From Prunella strophiata (lineage: Eukaryota > Chordata > Aves > Passeriformes > Prunellidae), in assembly GCA_036583965.1 (NCBI GenBank), contig JAZBQD010000019.1, positions 2,719,006 through 2,783,005 on the forward strand: a DNA stretch of 64,000 nucleotides, given 5' to 3'. Under the pieces are notes generated by a model. The model was not told the DNA's origin, ran no database searches, and saw only the letters and a list, made by a program, of their open reading frames with translations. Numbering within the stretch: the stretch's first letter is position 1; every line of letters begins with the position of its first letter. The translations under genes were made by a program, and so were the position numbers. Of this stretch, positions 1 through 9,370 are shown piece by piece.

Positions 1-175
1 TGCCAGCTCTGGGGTGCCAGCTCTGGGGTGCCAGCTCTGGGGTGCCAGCTCTGGGGTGCCAGCTCTGGGGTGCCAGCTCTGGGGTGCCAGCTCTGGGGTG
101 CCAGCTCTGGGGTGCCAGCTCTGGGGTGCCAGCTCTGGGGTGCCAGCTCTGGGGTGCCAGCTCTGGGGTGCCAGC
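1..175. repeat. 14-bp minisatellite, about 12 copies
   Basis: TGCCAGCTCTGGGG repeats head to tail from the window start, nearly perfectly, then degenerates into TGCCAGCGCTGCCCC. The same unit recurs about three times at 1099-1151. It lies in RTRAF intron 1 and probably continues left of the window. Confidence 0.95.
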
Positions 176-300
176 GCTGCCCCAAAGCCCAGCTGGGGCA
201 TCTGGGCTCTGGGATTTGGATAAGAATTTCCATGGAACCACGGGATGGTTTGGTGGGAAGGGACCTTAAAACCCATCCCCATCCCAGAGCCCATCCCAGA
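176..300 (-). repeat. CR1 3'-end remnant, copy 1 of a local duplication
   Basis: A short CR1-type end (a GGTTTGGTGGGAAGGGACC stretch) runs into CCCATCCCCATCCC. About 125 bp is almost identical to 1150-1268, and both copies sit directly after the 14-bp minisatellite. The copies diverge at about 295, where this one continues into an A-rich tract. Confidence 0.7.
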
Positions 301-540
301 AAAAGAAAAAGAAAAATAAAACAAGGAAAAGAAACATATGCAAAAAGAAAAAGAAAATAAAGAAAAGCAAAAAAAAAACGAGAACAAGGAAAAAGGAAAG
401 ACAACAAAAAAAGGAGTAGAAAATAGTAAAAACCGCACAAAAAAATACAATTAAAAAAAAAAGAAAAATTAAAAAGCACAAAAAAAAAGAAAACAACATA
501 TACACCGACAATTCAATAAAAACAACACAAGAAAAAGTAT
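296..540. repeat. A-rich purine tract
   Basis: About 240 bp of AAAAAG, AAAAC and similar motifs with almost no T. No gene is visible here. Confidence 0.85.
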
Positions 541-775
541 ATTTTTGTATTATAATATATATTTATATATTTAGTTAGTAGATATTTATTTTAGTTAGTA
601 TATATTTATATATTTAGTTAGTATATATTTATATATTTAGTTAGTATATATTTATTTTAGTATATATTTATGAATATATATATTTTAGTGGGTTATAAAT
701 ATATATATTTACATACAAAACCCCACTATTATATATATGGGTATATATATATAATATATAAAAAACCCACTAAAA
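541..775. repeat. AT-rich imperfect repeat (TATTTAGTTAGTATATATT)
   Basis: Several copies of a TTTAGTTAGTATATATTTATATA-type unit lie between 575 and 670, followed by ATATATA-rich sequence. Positions 776-1098 are plain intron with no recognisable feature. Confidence 0.8.
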
Positions 776-1098
776 TTATGCATTCTCTGACCAAAAATCA
801 ACCCTGAGTGTTTTTAATTTTTCAACTGACCGACCTCACTAAAGGCATTAGCAAACAAATTATTTTTATTTGGAATATAATTATAACGTTAAGCACAGAA
901 AAGTGAAAACAGAGAATTGGAGTTTCTGACTCAGTTTTGAGCACACACAGGACACAGGCAGCTGTGATCCCCAGCTCCTCCCAAAAATCCCAGCACAGTT
1001 ATTGAGGCTGCACGTTTCCCCACTCACTGCTGGCTGCTCCTGACCCCAAATCCCGGTTTTGGGGCTGCAATTCCCCAATCCCAGGCTGGTGGCACAGG

Positions 1099-1268
1099 GG
1101 TGCCAGCTCTGGGGTGCCAGCTCTGGGGTGCCAGCTCTGGGGTGCCAGCGCTGCCCCAAAGCCCAGCTGGGGCATCTGGGCTCTGGATCAGCTTTAGCCA
1201 TGGAACCACGGGATGGTTTGGTGGGAAGGGACCTTAAAACCCATCCCCATCCCAGAGCCCATCCCCAT
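1099..1268 (-). repeat. Second copy of the 14-bp minisatellite plus CR1 end
   Basis: It matches 130-300: about three 14-bp units, then the same CR1-like end. Here the terminal CCCATCCC motif passes directly into the long CCCAAT array rather than into the A-rich tract. Confidence 0.75.
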
Positions 1269-1975
1269 CCCAATCCCAATCCCACCCCCAATCCCATCCC
1301 AATTCCAATCCCATCCCCAATCCCAATCCCAATCCCAATCCCAATCCCATTCCAATCCCAATCCCAATCCCAATCCCAATCCCAATCCCAATCCCAATCC
1401 CAATCCCAATCCCAATCCCAATCCCAATCCCAATCCCAATCCCAATCCCAATCCCAATCCCAATCCCAATCCCAATCCCAATCCCAATCCCATTCCAATC
1501 CCAATCCCATTCCAATCCCAATCCCATTCCAATCCCAATCCCAACTCCATTCCAATCCCAATCCCAACCCCAATCCCAATCCCAATCCCAATCCCATTCC
1601 AATCCCAATCCCAATCCCAATCCCAATCCCAATCCCAATCCCAATCCCAATCCCATTCCAATCCCAATCCCAATCCCAATCCCAATCCCAATCCCAATCC
1701 CAATCCCAATCCCAATCCCAATCCCAATCCCATTCCAATCCCAATCCCAATCCCAATCCCAATCCCAATCCCAATCCCAATCCCAATCCCAATCCCAATC
1801 CCAATCCCATTCCTGACCTCAATCCCAATCCCAATCCCATTCCAATCCCAATCCCAATCCCATTCCAATCCCAATCCCAATCCCAATCCCAATCCCAATC
1901 CCATTCCAATCCCAATCCCATTCCATCCCAATCCCAATCCCATTCCAATCCCAATCCCAATCCCAATCCCTTCCC
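1258..1975. repeat. Hexanucleotide array (CCCAAT)n, GGGATT on the RTRAF sense strand
   Basis: About 0.7 kb of CCCAAT units with scattered CCATT interruptions, including long uninterrupted runs such as 1375-1490. On the minus (RTRAF transcript) strand this is (GGGATT)n. It ends about 55 bp from the exon 1 donor. Confidence 0.97.
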
Positions 1976-2027
1976 AGGTTGCTCCGAGCCCCGTCCAGCC
2001 TCCCCCGGCCCCCTCAGCCCTTCTGAC

Positions 2028-2088
2028 CCCTGCAGTTGAAGCCGGCGGGGTTGTGGTAGTCGAGCGCCGAGAGCTTGCGGCGGAACAT
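2028..2088 (-). CDS. RTRAF: RTRAF (C14orf166/hCLE) first coding exon; rest of gene lies left of the window
   Basis: Read on the minus strand, the ATG at 2088-2086 opens MFRRKLSALDYHNPAGFNC, then R and one base of the next codon. This is the N-terminus of RTRAF, with serine where human has threonine at residue 7. The exon ends at 2028 and is followed by a GT donor (2027-2026) in phase 1; the next codon would begin with G, which fits the human Asp at that point. From family knowledge, RTRAF is a nuclear and cytoplasmic RNA-binding protein of the tRNA-ligase complex (RTCB, DDX1, FAM98B) and also acts in transcription and cap binding. The remaining exons should lie at lower coordinates and are absent; 1-2027 holds only intron repeats. 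RTRAF directly follows GNG2 on the same strand, as in human. Confidence in identity is high despite only about 20 residues, because the match is nearly exact and the synteny agrees. Confidence 0.93.
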
Positions 2089-2530
2089 GGTGCCGGTGCC
2101 GGAGCCGGTGCCGGAGCCGGAGCCGGCCCCGCTCCCGACCCGGATCCGGATCCCGATCCCGGTGCCGATCCCGATCCCGACCCGGATCCCGATCCCGGGG
2201 CCGGCGCCGCCTCCCCCGCTCAGGCCGCGCCGACGGCACCGCACGGACCGGAAGAAGGGGAACGCCCGCCCCCCGCGCGGCGTTCTGATCGCTCATTGGT
2301 CAGCGCGCTGAGCGGCGGCCGCCTTGACCAATCAGAGAGCGGAACCGGCTGCCGGGAGGGGAAGTGGCTGCGGCTGCCTTGGGTATGGACGCGGCGGGGG
2401 GCGGGGCCTGATGAGGCGGAGCCTGTGGTGGGCGGGGTCTGAGTGGTGGGCGTGGTCTATGGGGGGGCGTGGTCTATGTGAGGGGCGTGGTCTGTGTGCG
2501 GGGGCGGGGCTTGTGCACGGTGTCCGCCCA
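2089..2530 (-). promoter_or_regulatory. RTRAF: RTRAF 5' UTR and CpG-rich promoter
   Basis: This block is rich in GC and CpG and lies immediately upstream of the RTRAF start codon. Positions 2089-2210 are an imperfect GC-rich hexamer repeat (CCGGAT, CCCGAT, GGTGCC and GGAGCC variants) that would be 5' UTR. Two CCAAT boxes sit at 2295-2299 (reversed) and 2328-2332. Positions 2380-2515 hold several GC boxes (GGGCGG-like) and repeated GGCGTGGTCT units. No TATA box is evident. The transcription start is not visible; I infer it lies between about 2100 and 2280. Confidence 0.7.
2295..2332. promoter_or_regulatory. Inverted pair of CCAAT boxes in the RTRAF promoter
   Basis: ATTGGTCA at 2295-2302 and TGACCAAT at 2325-2332 are exact 8-bp inverted copies, 30 bp start to start, flanking a GC-rich core. 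Paired CCAAT boxes at this kind of spacing are classic NF-Y sites. Functional use is inferred. Confidence 0.6.
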
Positions 2531-2539
2531 GTGGGGCGA

Positions 2540-3850
2540 GTGGAGCTGTACTGGGAGCACTGGGAGCTGTACTGGGAGCACTGGGAGCTGTACTGGGAGC
2601 ACTGGGAGCTGTACTGGGAGCACTGGGAGCTGTACTGGGGGTACTGAGCTATACTGGGAGCACTGGGAGCTGTACTGGGAGCACTGGAGCTGTACTGGGG
2701 GTACTGAGCTGTACTGGGAGCACTGGAGCTGTACTGGGAGCACTGGAGCTGTACTGGGGGTACTGAGCTGTACTGGGAGCACTGGAGCTGTACTGGGGGT
2801 ACTGAGCTGTACTGGGAGCACTGGGAGCTGTACTGGGGGTACTGAGCTATACTGGGAGCACTGGAGCTGTACTGGGAGCACTGGGAGCTGTGCTGGGAGC
2901 ACTGGGAGCTGTGCTGGGAGCACTGGGAGCTGTACTGGGAGCACTGGGAGCTGTGCTGGGAGCACTGGGAGCTGTACTGGAGCACTGGGAGCTGTGCTGG
3001 GAGCACTGGGAGCTGTGCTGGGAGCACTGGGAGCTGTACTGGGAGCACTGGGAGCTGTGCTGGGAGCACTGGGAGCTGTGCTGGGAGCACTGGGAGCTGT
3101 ACTGGGGGTACTGAGCTATACTGGGAGCACTGGGAGCTGTGCTGGGAGCACTGGGAGCTGTACTGGGAGCACTGGGAGCTGTGCTGGGAGCACTGGGAGC
3201 TGTACTGGAGCACTGGGAGCTGTACTGGGGGTACTGAGCTGTACTGGGAGCACTGGGAGCTGTACTGGAGCACTGGGAGCTGTACTGGGAGCACTGGAGC
3301 TGTACTGGGAGCACTGGGAGCTTGTACTGGGAGCACTGGAGCTGTACTGGGGGTACTGAGCTATACTGGGAGCACTGGAGCTGTACTGGGAGCACTGGAG
3401 CTGTACTGGGAGCACTGGAGCTGTACTGGGGGTACTGAGCTATACTGGGAGCACTGGGAGCTGTGCTGGGAGCACTGGGAGCTGTACTGGGAGCACTGGG
3501 AGCTGTACTGGGGGTACTGAGCTGTACTGGGAGCACTGGGAGCTGTACTGGGAGCACTGGGAGCTGTACTGGGAGCACTGGGAGCTGTACTGGGGGTACT
3601 GAGCTGTACTGGGAGCACTGGGAGCTGTACTGGAGCACTGGGAGCTGTACTGGAGCACTGGGAGCTGTACTGGGAGCACTGGAGCTGTACTGGGGAGCAG
3701 TGATCTGCACTGGGCAGCACTGGGGAGCACTGAACTGAACTGGGGAGCACTGGGGAGCACTGAGCTCATCTGGGGAGCAGTGATCTGCCCTGGCAGCACT
3801 GAGCTGAACTGGGCAGCACTGAGCTGAACTGGGCAGCAGTGATCTGCCCT
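2540..3850. repeat. 20-21-bp minisatellite upstream of RTRAF
   Basis: Units of the form GAGCTGTACTGGGAGCACTG repeat for about 1.2 kb. Common variants are GTGCTGG for GTACTGG, loss of one G, and a shorter GGGGTACTGAGCT(A/G)TACT unit. From about 3690 the units degrade into GGGCAGCACTGAGCTGAACT. All frames are open in places, which explains several spurious long open frames here. Confidence 0.95.
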
Positions 3851-4200
3851 GGGAAGGTTCCAGCTGAAGGTTTTTTCCCTGGGAAGGGATGAGCTCTGGC
3901 TGGCAGCGTGTCTCCCCCCTCCCCTGCATGGCTGGGGTGGCACTTTGCAGGCAGCCAGGCGGTGACAGCATGAGGAGCCACTGCAATATTCATGCTGACA
4001 TTTCCTCGTGCCAGCCCTTCCCAGCACTCCAGCTGGCACTGGGATGAGCCAGCCCCCTCCATGGCATCAGCAGGATCCAGGGGGCTCTGCCTCCCTTTCC
4101 CTCCCCTCCCATCCTCTGGGTCTCCTCCAGCTCCTTCCTGGAGTGGTGGCAGCAGGGCAGGGACTCCCTGGCACCTCAGCCTCCTTCAGCTTTTCTGGAA

Positions 4201-5070
4201 TTCCAGAATTCCAGGATGGTTTGGGTTGAAAACACATTAAAACCCATCCAGTTCCACTCCTGCCATGGCAGGGACACTTCCACCATCCCAGGCTGCTCCA
4301 AGCCCCATCCAAGCTGGCCTTGGGATCCAGGAGCAGCCTGGATCTTTGTCAGAGCTCTCTCAGGAGCTCGAGATGGCCCTGATGTGTTTGAGAGGTCTCT
4401 GGGTTCTGGCCCAGGGACCAAAGAAGGAGTCAGGAGCTTCTTGTGCAGTTTTCAAGGTTGTTTATTATTTCTTATCTAACAAATTTTCTCCCTGACCAGC
4501 CCAGGTCTGTTCAGCAGGTCAGTTCCAGGCACACTGCCCACCTCTGGGGTGGTGTTGTCTTTTTATACTAAAAACTCCCTGTACATTATTTACAGTTATT
4601 TTCCAATACCCATCACCTGTGTTACACAGTCCAACTCTATTCTAAACCAATCCAAAAGTGCCACCATCACCCAGAAGATGGAGGCTGAGAAGAAGGAGAA
4701 AGAAGGACAGAACATGACCAAATTACTGCATCTTCACTCCCAAACCCTCATTCTAAAAAACCCCAAAATTCTACCTTTCCACCCTGTGATAAACTAATTA
4801 TTACTCTACTTAATTTTTGTGGCTTGCAACTCTTCATATAAGGTTGGTAATTTTTTCCATGGCTCAAAATCAAAGGCACAGGGGTCTTGGGCTCTGTGCC
4901 AAGGTCTCTGAGCCCCCTGCCAGGGGCTGGAGCCACCCAGGGCAGCCAGAGGGATGTGCTGGGTTCTGACAGATCTCTGGGCACCCTGTGCCACCACCCT
5001 CCCAGCCAAGAATTCCACATTTATCCACCCTAAACTCCCACTGTTCCCATTTGAACCCGTGACCCCTTGT
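4201..5070 (-). mobile_element. CR1 LINE 3' end interrupted by a solo LTR
   Basis: Positions 4201-4346 read as a CR1 3' end in reverse orientation (GGTTTGGGTTG, then TGCCATGGCAGGGACAC). The match resumes at 4972 with CTGGGCACCCTGTGCC. The 625-bp LTR at 4347-4971 splits it cleanly, so the CR1 is the older insertion. Confidence 0.8.
4347..4971 (-). mobile_element. Solo LTR (625 bp), family A copy 1, 6-bp target duplication
   Basis: In reverse orientation the element starts TGTCAGAACCC and ends CTGACA. It is flanked by GATCTT (4341-4346) and GATCTC (4972-4977), a 6-bp target duplication with one mismatch. On the minus strand it has a TATA box (4560-4567) and AATAAA (4461-4466). It aligns end to end with 19794-20420 and 40095-40720. 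A 6-bp duplication fits an ERVK-like (class II) retrovirus; no internal viral genes are present. Confidence 0.88.
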
Positions 5071-5519
5071 GCTGTGGCTGCAGTTCCTGAGGGAGTGTCC
5101 CTGTCCCACCCCACAGCTGCAGGGACACTCCAGCGAGCAGGACATGGAGCAGAGGAGCTCGTGCCCATCCCCACGGTGCCCTCAGCCACACGAGTGTCAC
5201 ACACTGTCCCTGCCACCAGCAGTGACAACAATGGAGGCAGCGAAACCCCCGCTCTCCATCACCCTCAGACCGGCCTTGCCCCCGTTCCCTGGTGGCTCCT
5301 GAGGAACCCAGGACACAAATCCATCCTCAGGAGATGAGCTGTGCCTCTCCTCTCCTCGCTGTGGAGCTACCAGGCTTGCAGCTAATGAGTGCAATTAGTG
5401 CAGATGGGTTTATCCTCGTTAGGGAGCCGGGCCTGGCTCGGGCCTGCGCGGGAGCGGCGCCTCGCCCACGGCCTCCATGGAGCTCCTCAGCTCCTCCTGA
5501 GACATTGGTTTCAAAGAAT

Positions 5520-6060
5520 TGAAGATTCTGAGACAATGGTTGCTGAGTTAGCTAAAGCAGAAAGATAAGCTTTTGTTTAGAGGTAGCAGAAGCCAGGCTT
5601 AGAGAAGCTACCCCGACACCATTTCTCACGACTTGTCAATATCATGGAGAACAGACTTCCTCACCCATTGAACGTAAGGAAGCAGGGGGATTTAGTTTTG
5701 TCACCTATGTGAAAAGGTAGAAAGGTCAGAGCGAGGAAGACTCTTTTTACTTGCTCATTTCTGGAGACCCCTCCCCAAAAGGGACCCCCAACCCATTTCA
5801 GGGGACAAACTACGCATGCTTAATAGCCTTTCTTCCAATTTGCATGGGAAGGGGGGCAGAGGAAGTGACAGGGGTATGAATATGCATTTGTATTTTGTAT
5901 ATTCAACACTTTTGTAAATAAAAGGCTTTGTAATGATCGACACAACTCGTAGTGCAGGTTGGGAAGATCCCATGCACTACCCAGCGCTGCAATAAACATA
6001 CACTTTCTAACATTAAATTGTTAGAGAGTCTTTGTCCATCATAGTTGAATAGAGATGTTA
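5520..6060 (+). mobile_element. ERV-type LTR, boundaries uncertain
   Basis: The sequence contains AATAAAAGGCTTTGTAATGA, then TGCAATAAACATACACTTTC and an ending near TTTGTCCATCA, a pattern I associate with passerine retroviral LTRs. I could not fix the ends or a target duplication. Confidence 0.6.
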
Positions 6061-6222
6061 GATCTATATTCATATTTTAGTAATTCACTGCTGCTCCAGA
6101 GCCCCATCCTGGCGAGGTGAGGATGGGAGGCAGCGAGTGTTGGAGCTGGAGGGGAGCCAGGGAACAGCTGAGCTGCCTGGCAGGAGAGACTTGGCTGCTT
6201 CCTCCCCAGCAGCACCATTTTG

Positions 6223-6909
6223 CTTTGGAGCTGCTGTGATGGACACAGAAAAGGATGGAGGGGCTGGGAGATGAGCTTGATGTGGCACCCACGTTCTCTG
6301 AACATGAGTCTTTCACTCAGGTTTTTCTCCTGGGAAGCTGGAAAGGCAGAGAGAGGCCCAGAGAAAAGAAAACAATTCTTATCTCATTTGTTTCTCCTGA
6401 GTTGTGCTCATGTGGAACGTGTTTGGAGGTTGTTTAGCTGAAGGTGATTGCTTGATTGGGCACTGTGTGAGTTTTTATAACTTATTTGGCCAATTAGGGC
6501 CAAGCTGTGTCAGGACTCTGGAAAGAGTCACAAGTTTTAATTATTCTCTCTTTAGCATTCTTTTAAGATCCTTCTTTCTGTATTCTTTAGTGTAGTTAAT
6601 ACAGTATTCTTTAATATAATATAATAATAAAATAGCCTTCTGATAACATGGAGTCAAATGCATTGTCCTTCCCTGTCATGGGGCCTGCCTGATTTTACAA
6701 TAATAGCTTGATGCTTGGAAAAACTGGAATATCAGCACAGATCCATGCTGGGCTTATTGCTGGTGGTGTTTTCCCTAGCATTTTGATGCTGCTTGGCCTC
6801 AGCTCATTCCTTTGAAGCTGCTCTGATGGACACAGAAAGGGATGGAGGGGCTGGGAGTTGAGCTTGGTGCTTGGAAAAATTGGAATATCAGCACAGATCT
6901 GTGCTGGGC
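6223..6909. repeat. About 98-bp duplicated segment, one copy split by an LTR
   Basis: CTTTGGAGCTGCTGTGATGG onwards (6223-6280, continuing 6705-6752) matches 6811-6909 with few differences. The right copy has no insertion and shows the empty site. Confidence 0.75.
6281..6704 (+). mobile_element. Solo LTR (about 424 bp) inserted in a duplicated segment
   Basis: The element starts TGTGGCACCC and ends near TTTTACAATAAT. It contains CAATTCTTATCTCATTTG, GGCCAATTAGGGCCAAGCTG and an AATAAAATAGCC polyadenylation region, which resembles a common passerine LTR family. It is flanked by AGCTTGA at 6274-6280 and 6705-6711. The empty site at 6811-6909 confirms the insertion. Confidence 0.75.
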
Positions 6910-6986
6910 TGGGTTTATTTCAGAACCCATGATGATATTTTGTTCCTGACCCCAGGAATGAGCTGAGGCCAAGCAGCCTCAAAATG
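6779..6986. repeat. 33-bp inverted repeat with a 142-bp loop
   Basis: Positions 6779-6811 and 6954-6986 are reverse complements with one mismatch (central motif GCTTGGCCTCAGCTCATTCC). They could form a hairpin. The loop contains the uninterrupted copy of the duplicated segment. Confidence 0.85.
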
Positions 6987-7140
6987 TGTCCAGCAAAAGT
7001 GTCCAGCAGCTTTTCTGGGAAGACACTCACCCCTGAGGGTCCTGTGAAACTGGAGGGGAAATTCAGGAGGTGGGGAATGGGGCAGGAGCAGAGTATGTTT
7101 GATTCTGTGATCAGGAAGCATTTTGGTAGTAGAACAAGAA

Positions 7141-7600
7141 TCATGGAATCACAGAATCCTGGAATGGTTTGGGGTTGGAAGGGACATTAAAAATCATCCA
7201 GTTCCACCCCCTGTCATTCACAGGGACACCTTCCACTGTCCCAGGCTGCTCCAAATCCCTATCCAACCTGGCCTTGGGCACTGCCAGGGATCCAGGGGCA
7301 GCCACAGCTGCTCTGGGCACCCTGTGCCAAACCCTCCCCACCCTCCCATTAAAATTTTTTTCCTTATACCCAATTCTGAATCTACCCTCTTTTAGATTAA
7401 AACCCTTTTGCTGTCACTCCAGGCCCTATAAAAACCTGTCCTTCTTTAGAAGGTTCCCTCAGGCCCTGGAAGGGGCTGTGAGGTTTCCCTGGAGCCTTCC
7501 CTCCTCCAGGTGAGCACCCCCAGCTCTCCTAGAGCGTTCTCCAGCCCCTGGAGCAGCTCCATGGCCCCTCTGGATCTGCTCCTCTGCTGAGTGCCAGGGC
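7141..7600 (-). mobile_element. CR1 LINE 3' end
   Basis: Reverse-oriented CR1: it begins at ATCATGGAATCACAGAATCC, continues through the GGGTTGGAAGGGACATTAAA motif and extends to the CCAGGTGAGCACCCCCAGCT region. Confidence 0.88.
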
Positions 7601-7901
7601 TGGGAGAAGGAGGAAGGAGAGGGGAGAAGATGGACAATGAAATTGGGAATTTTAGGTGTCTCTCCATTTCTGAGCAAGGAGAAATGTCCCACCCTGAACG
7701 AGCCTGCTCTCCCCTGACCTGCCCCATCCAGTGGGAACAAAAAGCTGCTGAAACCCCAGGCCCCAAACCCCTGCTAACCCCCCCCTGACAGGGAGAACCC
7801 CTTGGGAACTGCATCCAACCCCAACCAGGAGGGGATCCCACCTCCCCAGGGCTCGACAGGCACAGAGCAGCACCTCCAAAGGCTTGAAACAAATCCAAAA
7901 G

Positions 7902-7907
7902 TTTATT
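7902..7907 (-). terminator. Candidate distal GNG2 polyadenylation signal AATAAA
   Basis: TTTATT on the plus strand. Downstream in transcript sense are TTTGTTT and a GTGCTGCTCTGTGCCTGT stretch. The proximal alternatives are 8388-8393 and 11131-11136. Confidence 0.45.
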
Positions 7908-9370
7908 TCCAACGAGTACACAGACCATGTGGGATGGGGATGCGCTACACCACGACTGGCTTTCCCCTACAACCACCCCCTCCCCAAAATCCTGCTGCTG
8001 CCAGGGTGGCAGCCCATGGACAGAACTGCCACCAGCAATCTCTGCAGACAATAAAAGTCCTTTTTGCAGTACTCCAGATATTTTTTTTTTTCTTTAAAAG
8101 CCTGGGGGTAGTGGAATGTGAGGCCAGGCTGGAAATCCAGCATGGGGATGGAGGGATGGGTGGGATTTTTGTTGTGAGGAGGGGAAACAACCTTGGCAGG
8201 CGATCTCTGCTTGGCTAACAAAGGCAGATCTGTGGAAATAGAAATACTGGGGTGAAATACCTGGCAGCACACCAATGGCAACACCACAACCAACAGAAAA
8301 TCAAGCCCAGCAATGTAAAACACCTTCAATGAATAGTTTGGGGTAATTCAAAATCTCCCCCTCCCCGCTCCCCCATATTCATGCAGGTTTATTTTGTTGT
8401 CTAAGGTATTAAGAATTCGAGTTGTAAAATAGGCAAGTCGTTAAAAAAATTATTACAAACCACTTTTGTGACAGTGTTTGAGAAGGGGTGGGGTGGGAGC
8501 CCCGGGTCAGACCGGCTGCACTTCACTCTCTGTGACAATAAGTCAGATTGAGAAGAAAAGCTGAAACTCAGGATGGGGTTTTTACATCTCTGCCTGGTAA
8601 CACCAAGAGTGAAACCAATTGCAGAGCAAACCACTTCATCCACCCTTCATCCTAAAGCTATGGGAGCTGTAGTAAAAAGATCAAAACTGAAGGAATTAGA
8701 GGGGGCTGGGACCATCTAGGCTACTTGTGGCTTACAAACATTCCCAGGTGCCAAAAGTTTGGAGTCCAGTGTGAGAAGAACTGGCCTTCTCCATAAGAAG
8801 AACTAGAAAAAGAGTATGAAAAGGTAGAAAAACCAAAAAGCACTTTTTTTTTTACGGGCTAGAAAGTTACCAAAAGGTACCTAAAGACTTTTCCCCTCCT
8901 GGATCCACAGGGATTTTTAAAAGCTCACACCTGATTCAGAACTGGTTCCCCCAAACCCCTTTGTGGCCCCCAGCTCATTTTGTACATAAATCCCCACATT
9001 ATGATTCCCAAAGTGATGGTCCCCAAAAAGTGGTGATTCCCAAAGTTTCCCAGGAGGACAGAGGAGCAGGGGAAAGCCAGGAGGTGTTTAGCAGCAGAAA
9101 GGAGAGACGAGCCACACCCACAAAAGCAGGACCCGAGGAGGAGCTCAGAAGGGTGGCGTGTGTCCCCCGAGAGCTGGGAGCAGGCGAGGCAGACTTGGGA
9201 ACAGCTGGCCAGCCTGGCACGGAGCCCAGGCCGTGTGTAAACAGGGAATCAGGCACCTCCGGGAAGGGGCGGCCCCACGGCTCCCGGGGCTGCTCCCCCG
9301 GCCCTTCCCAGCCTGGGGAGGGGACAGCGGGAACGGGAGGGGAGGTGGGGCCGGGAGGGGGCAGGGACAT

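Noticed and set aside
1258..1975. Interstitial telomere repeat
   Set aside because: The unit is GGGATT, which is not a rotation of TTAGGG.
881..2442. Long open frames rich in DWDW, GLGL, PNPN or SQSQ
   Set aside because: They are translations of the CCCAAT hexamer. The ATG at 2296 lies within the CCAAT-box region and is not in the RTRAF frame.
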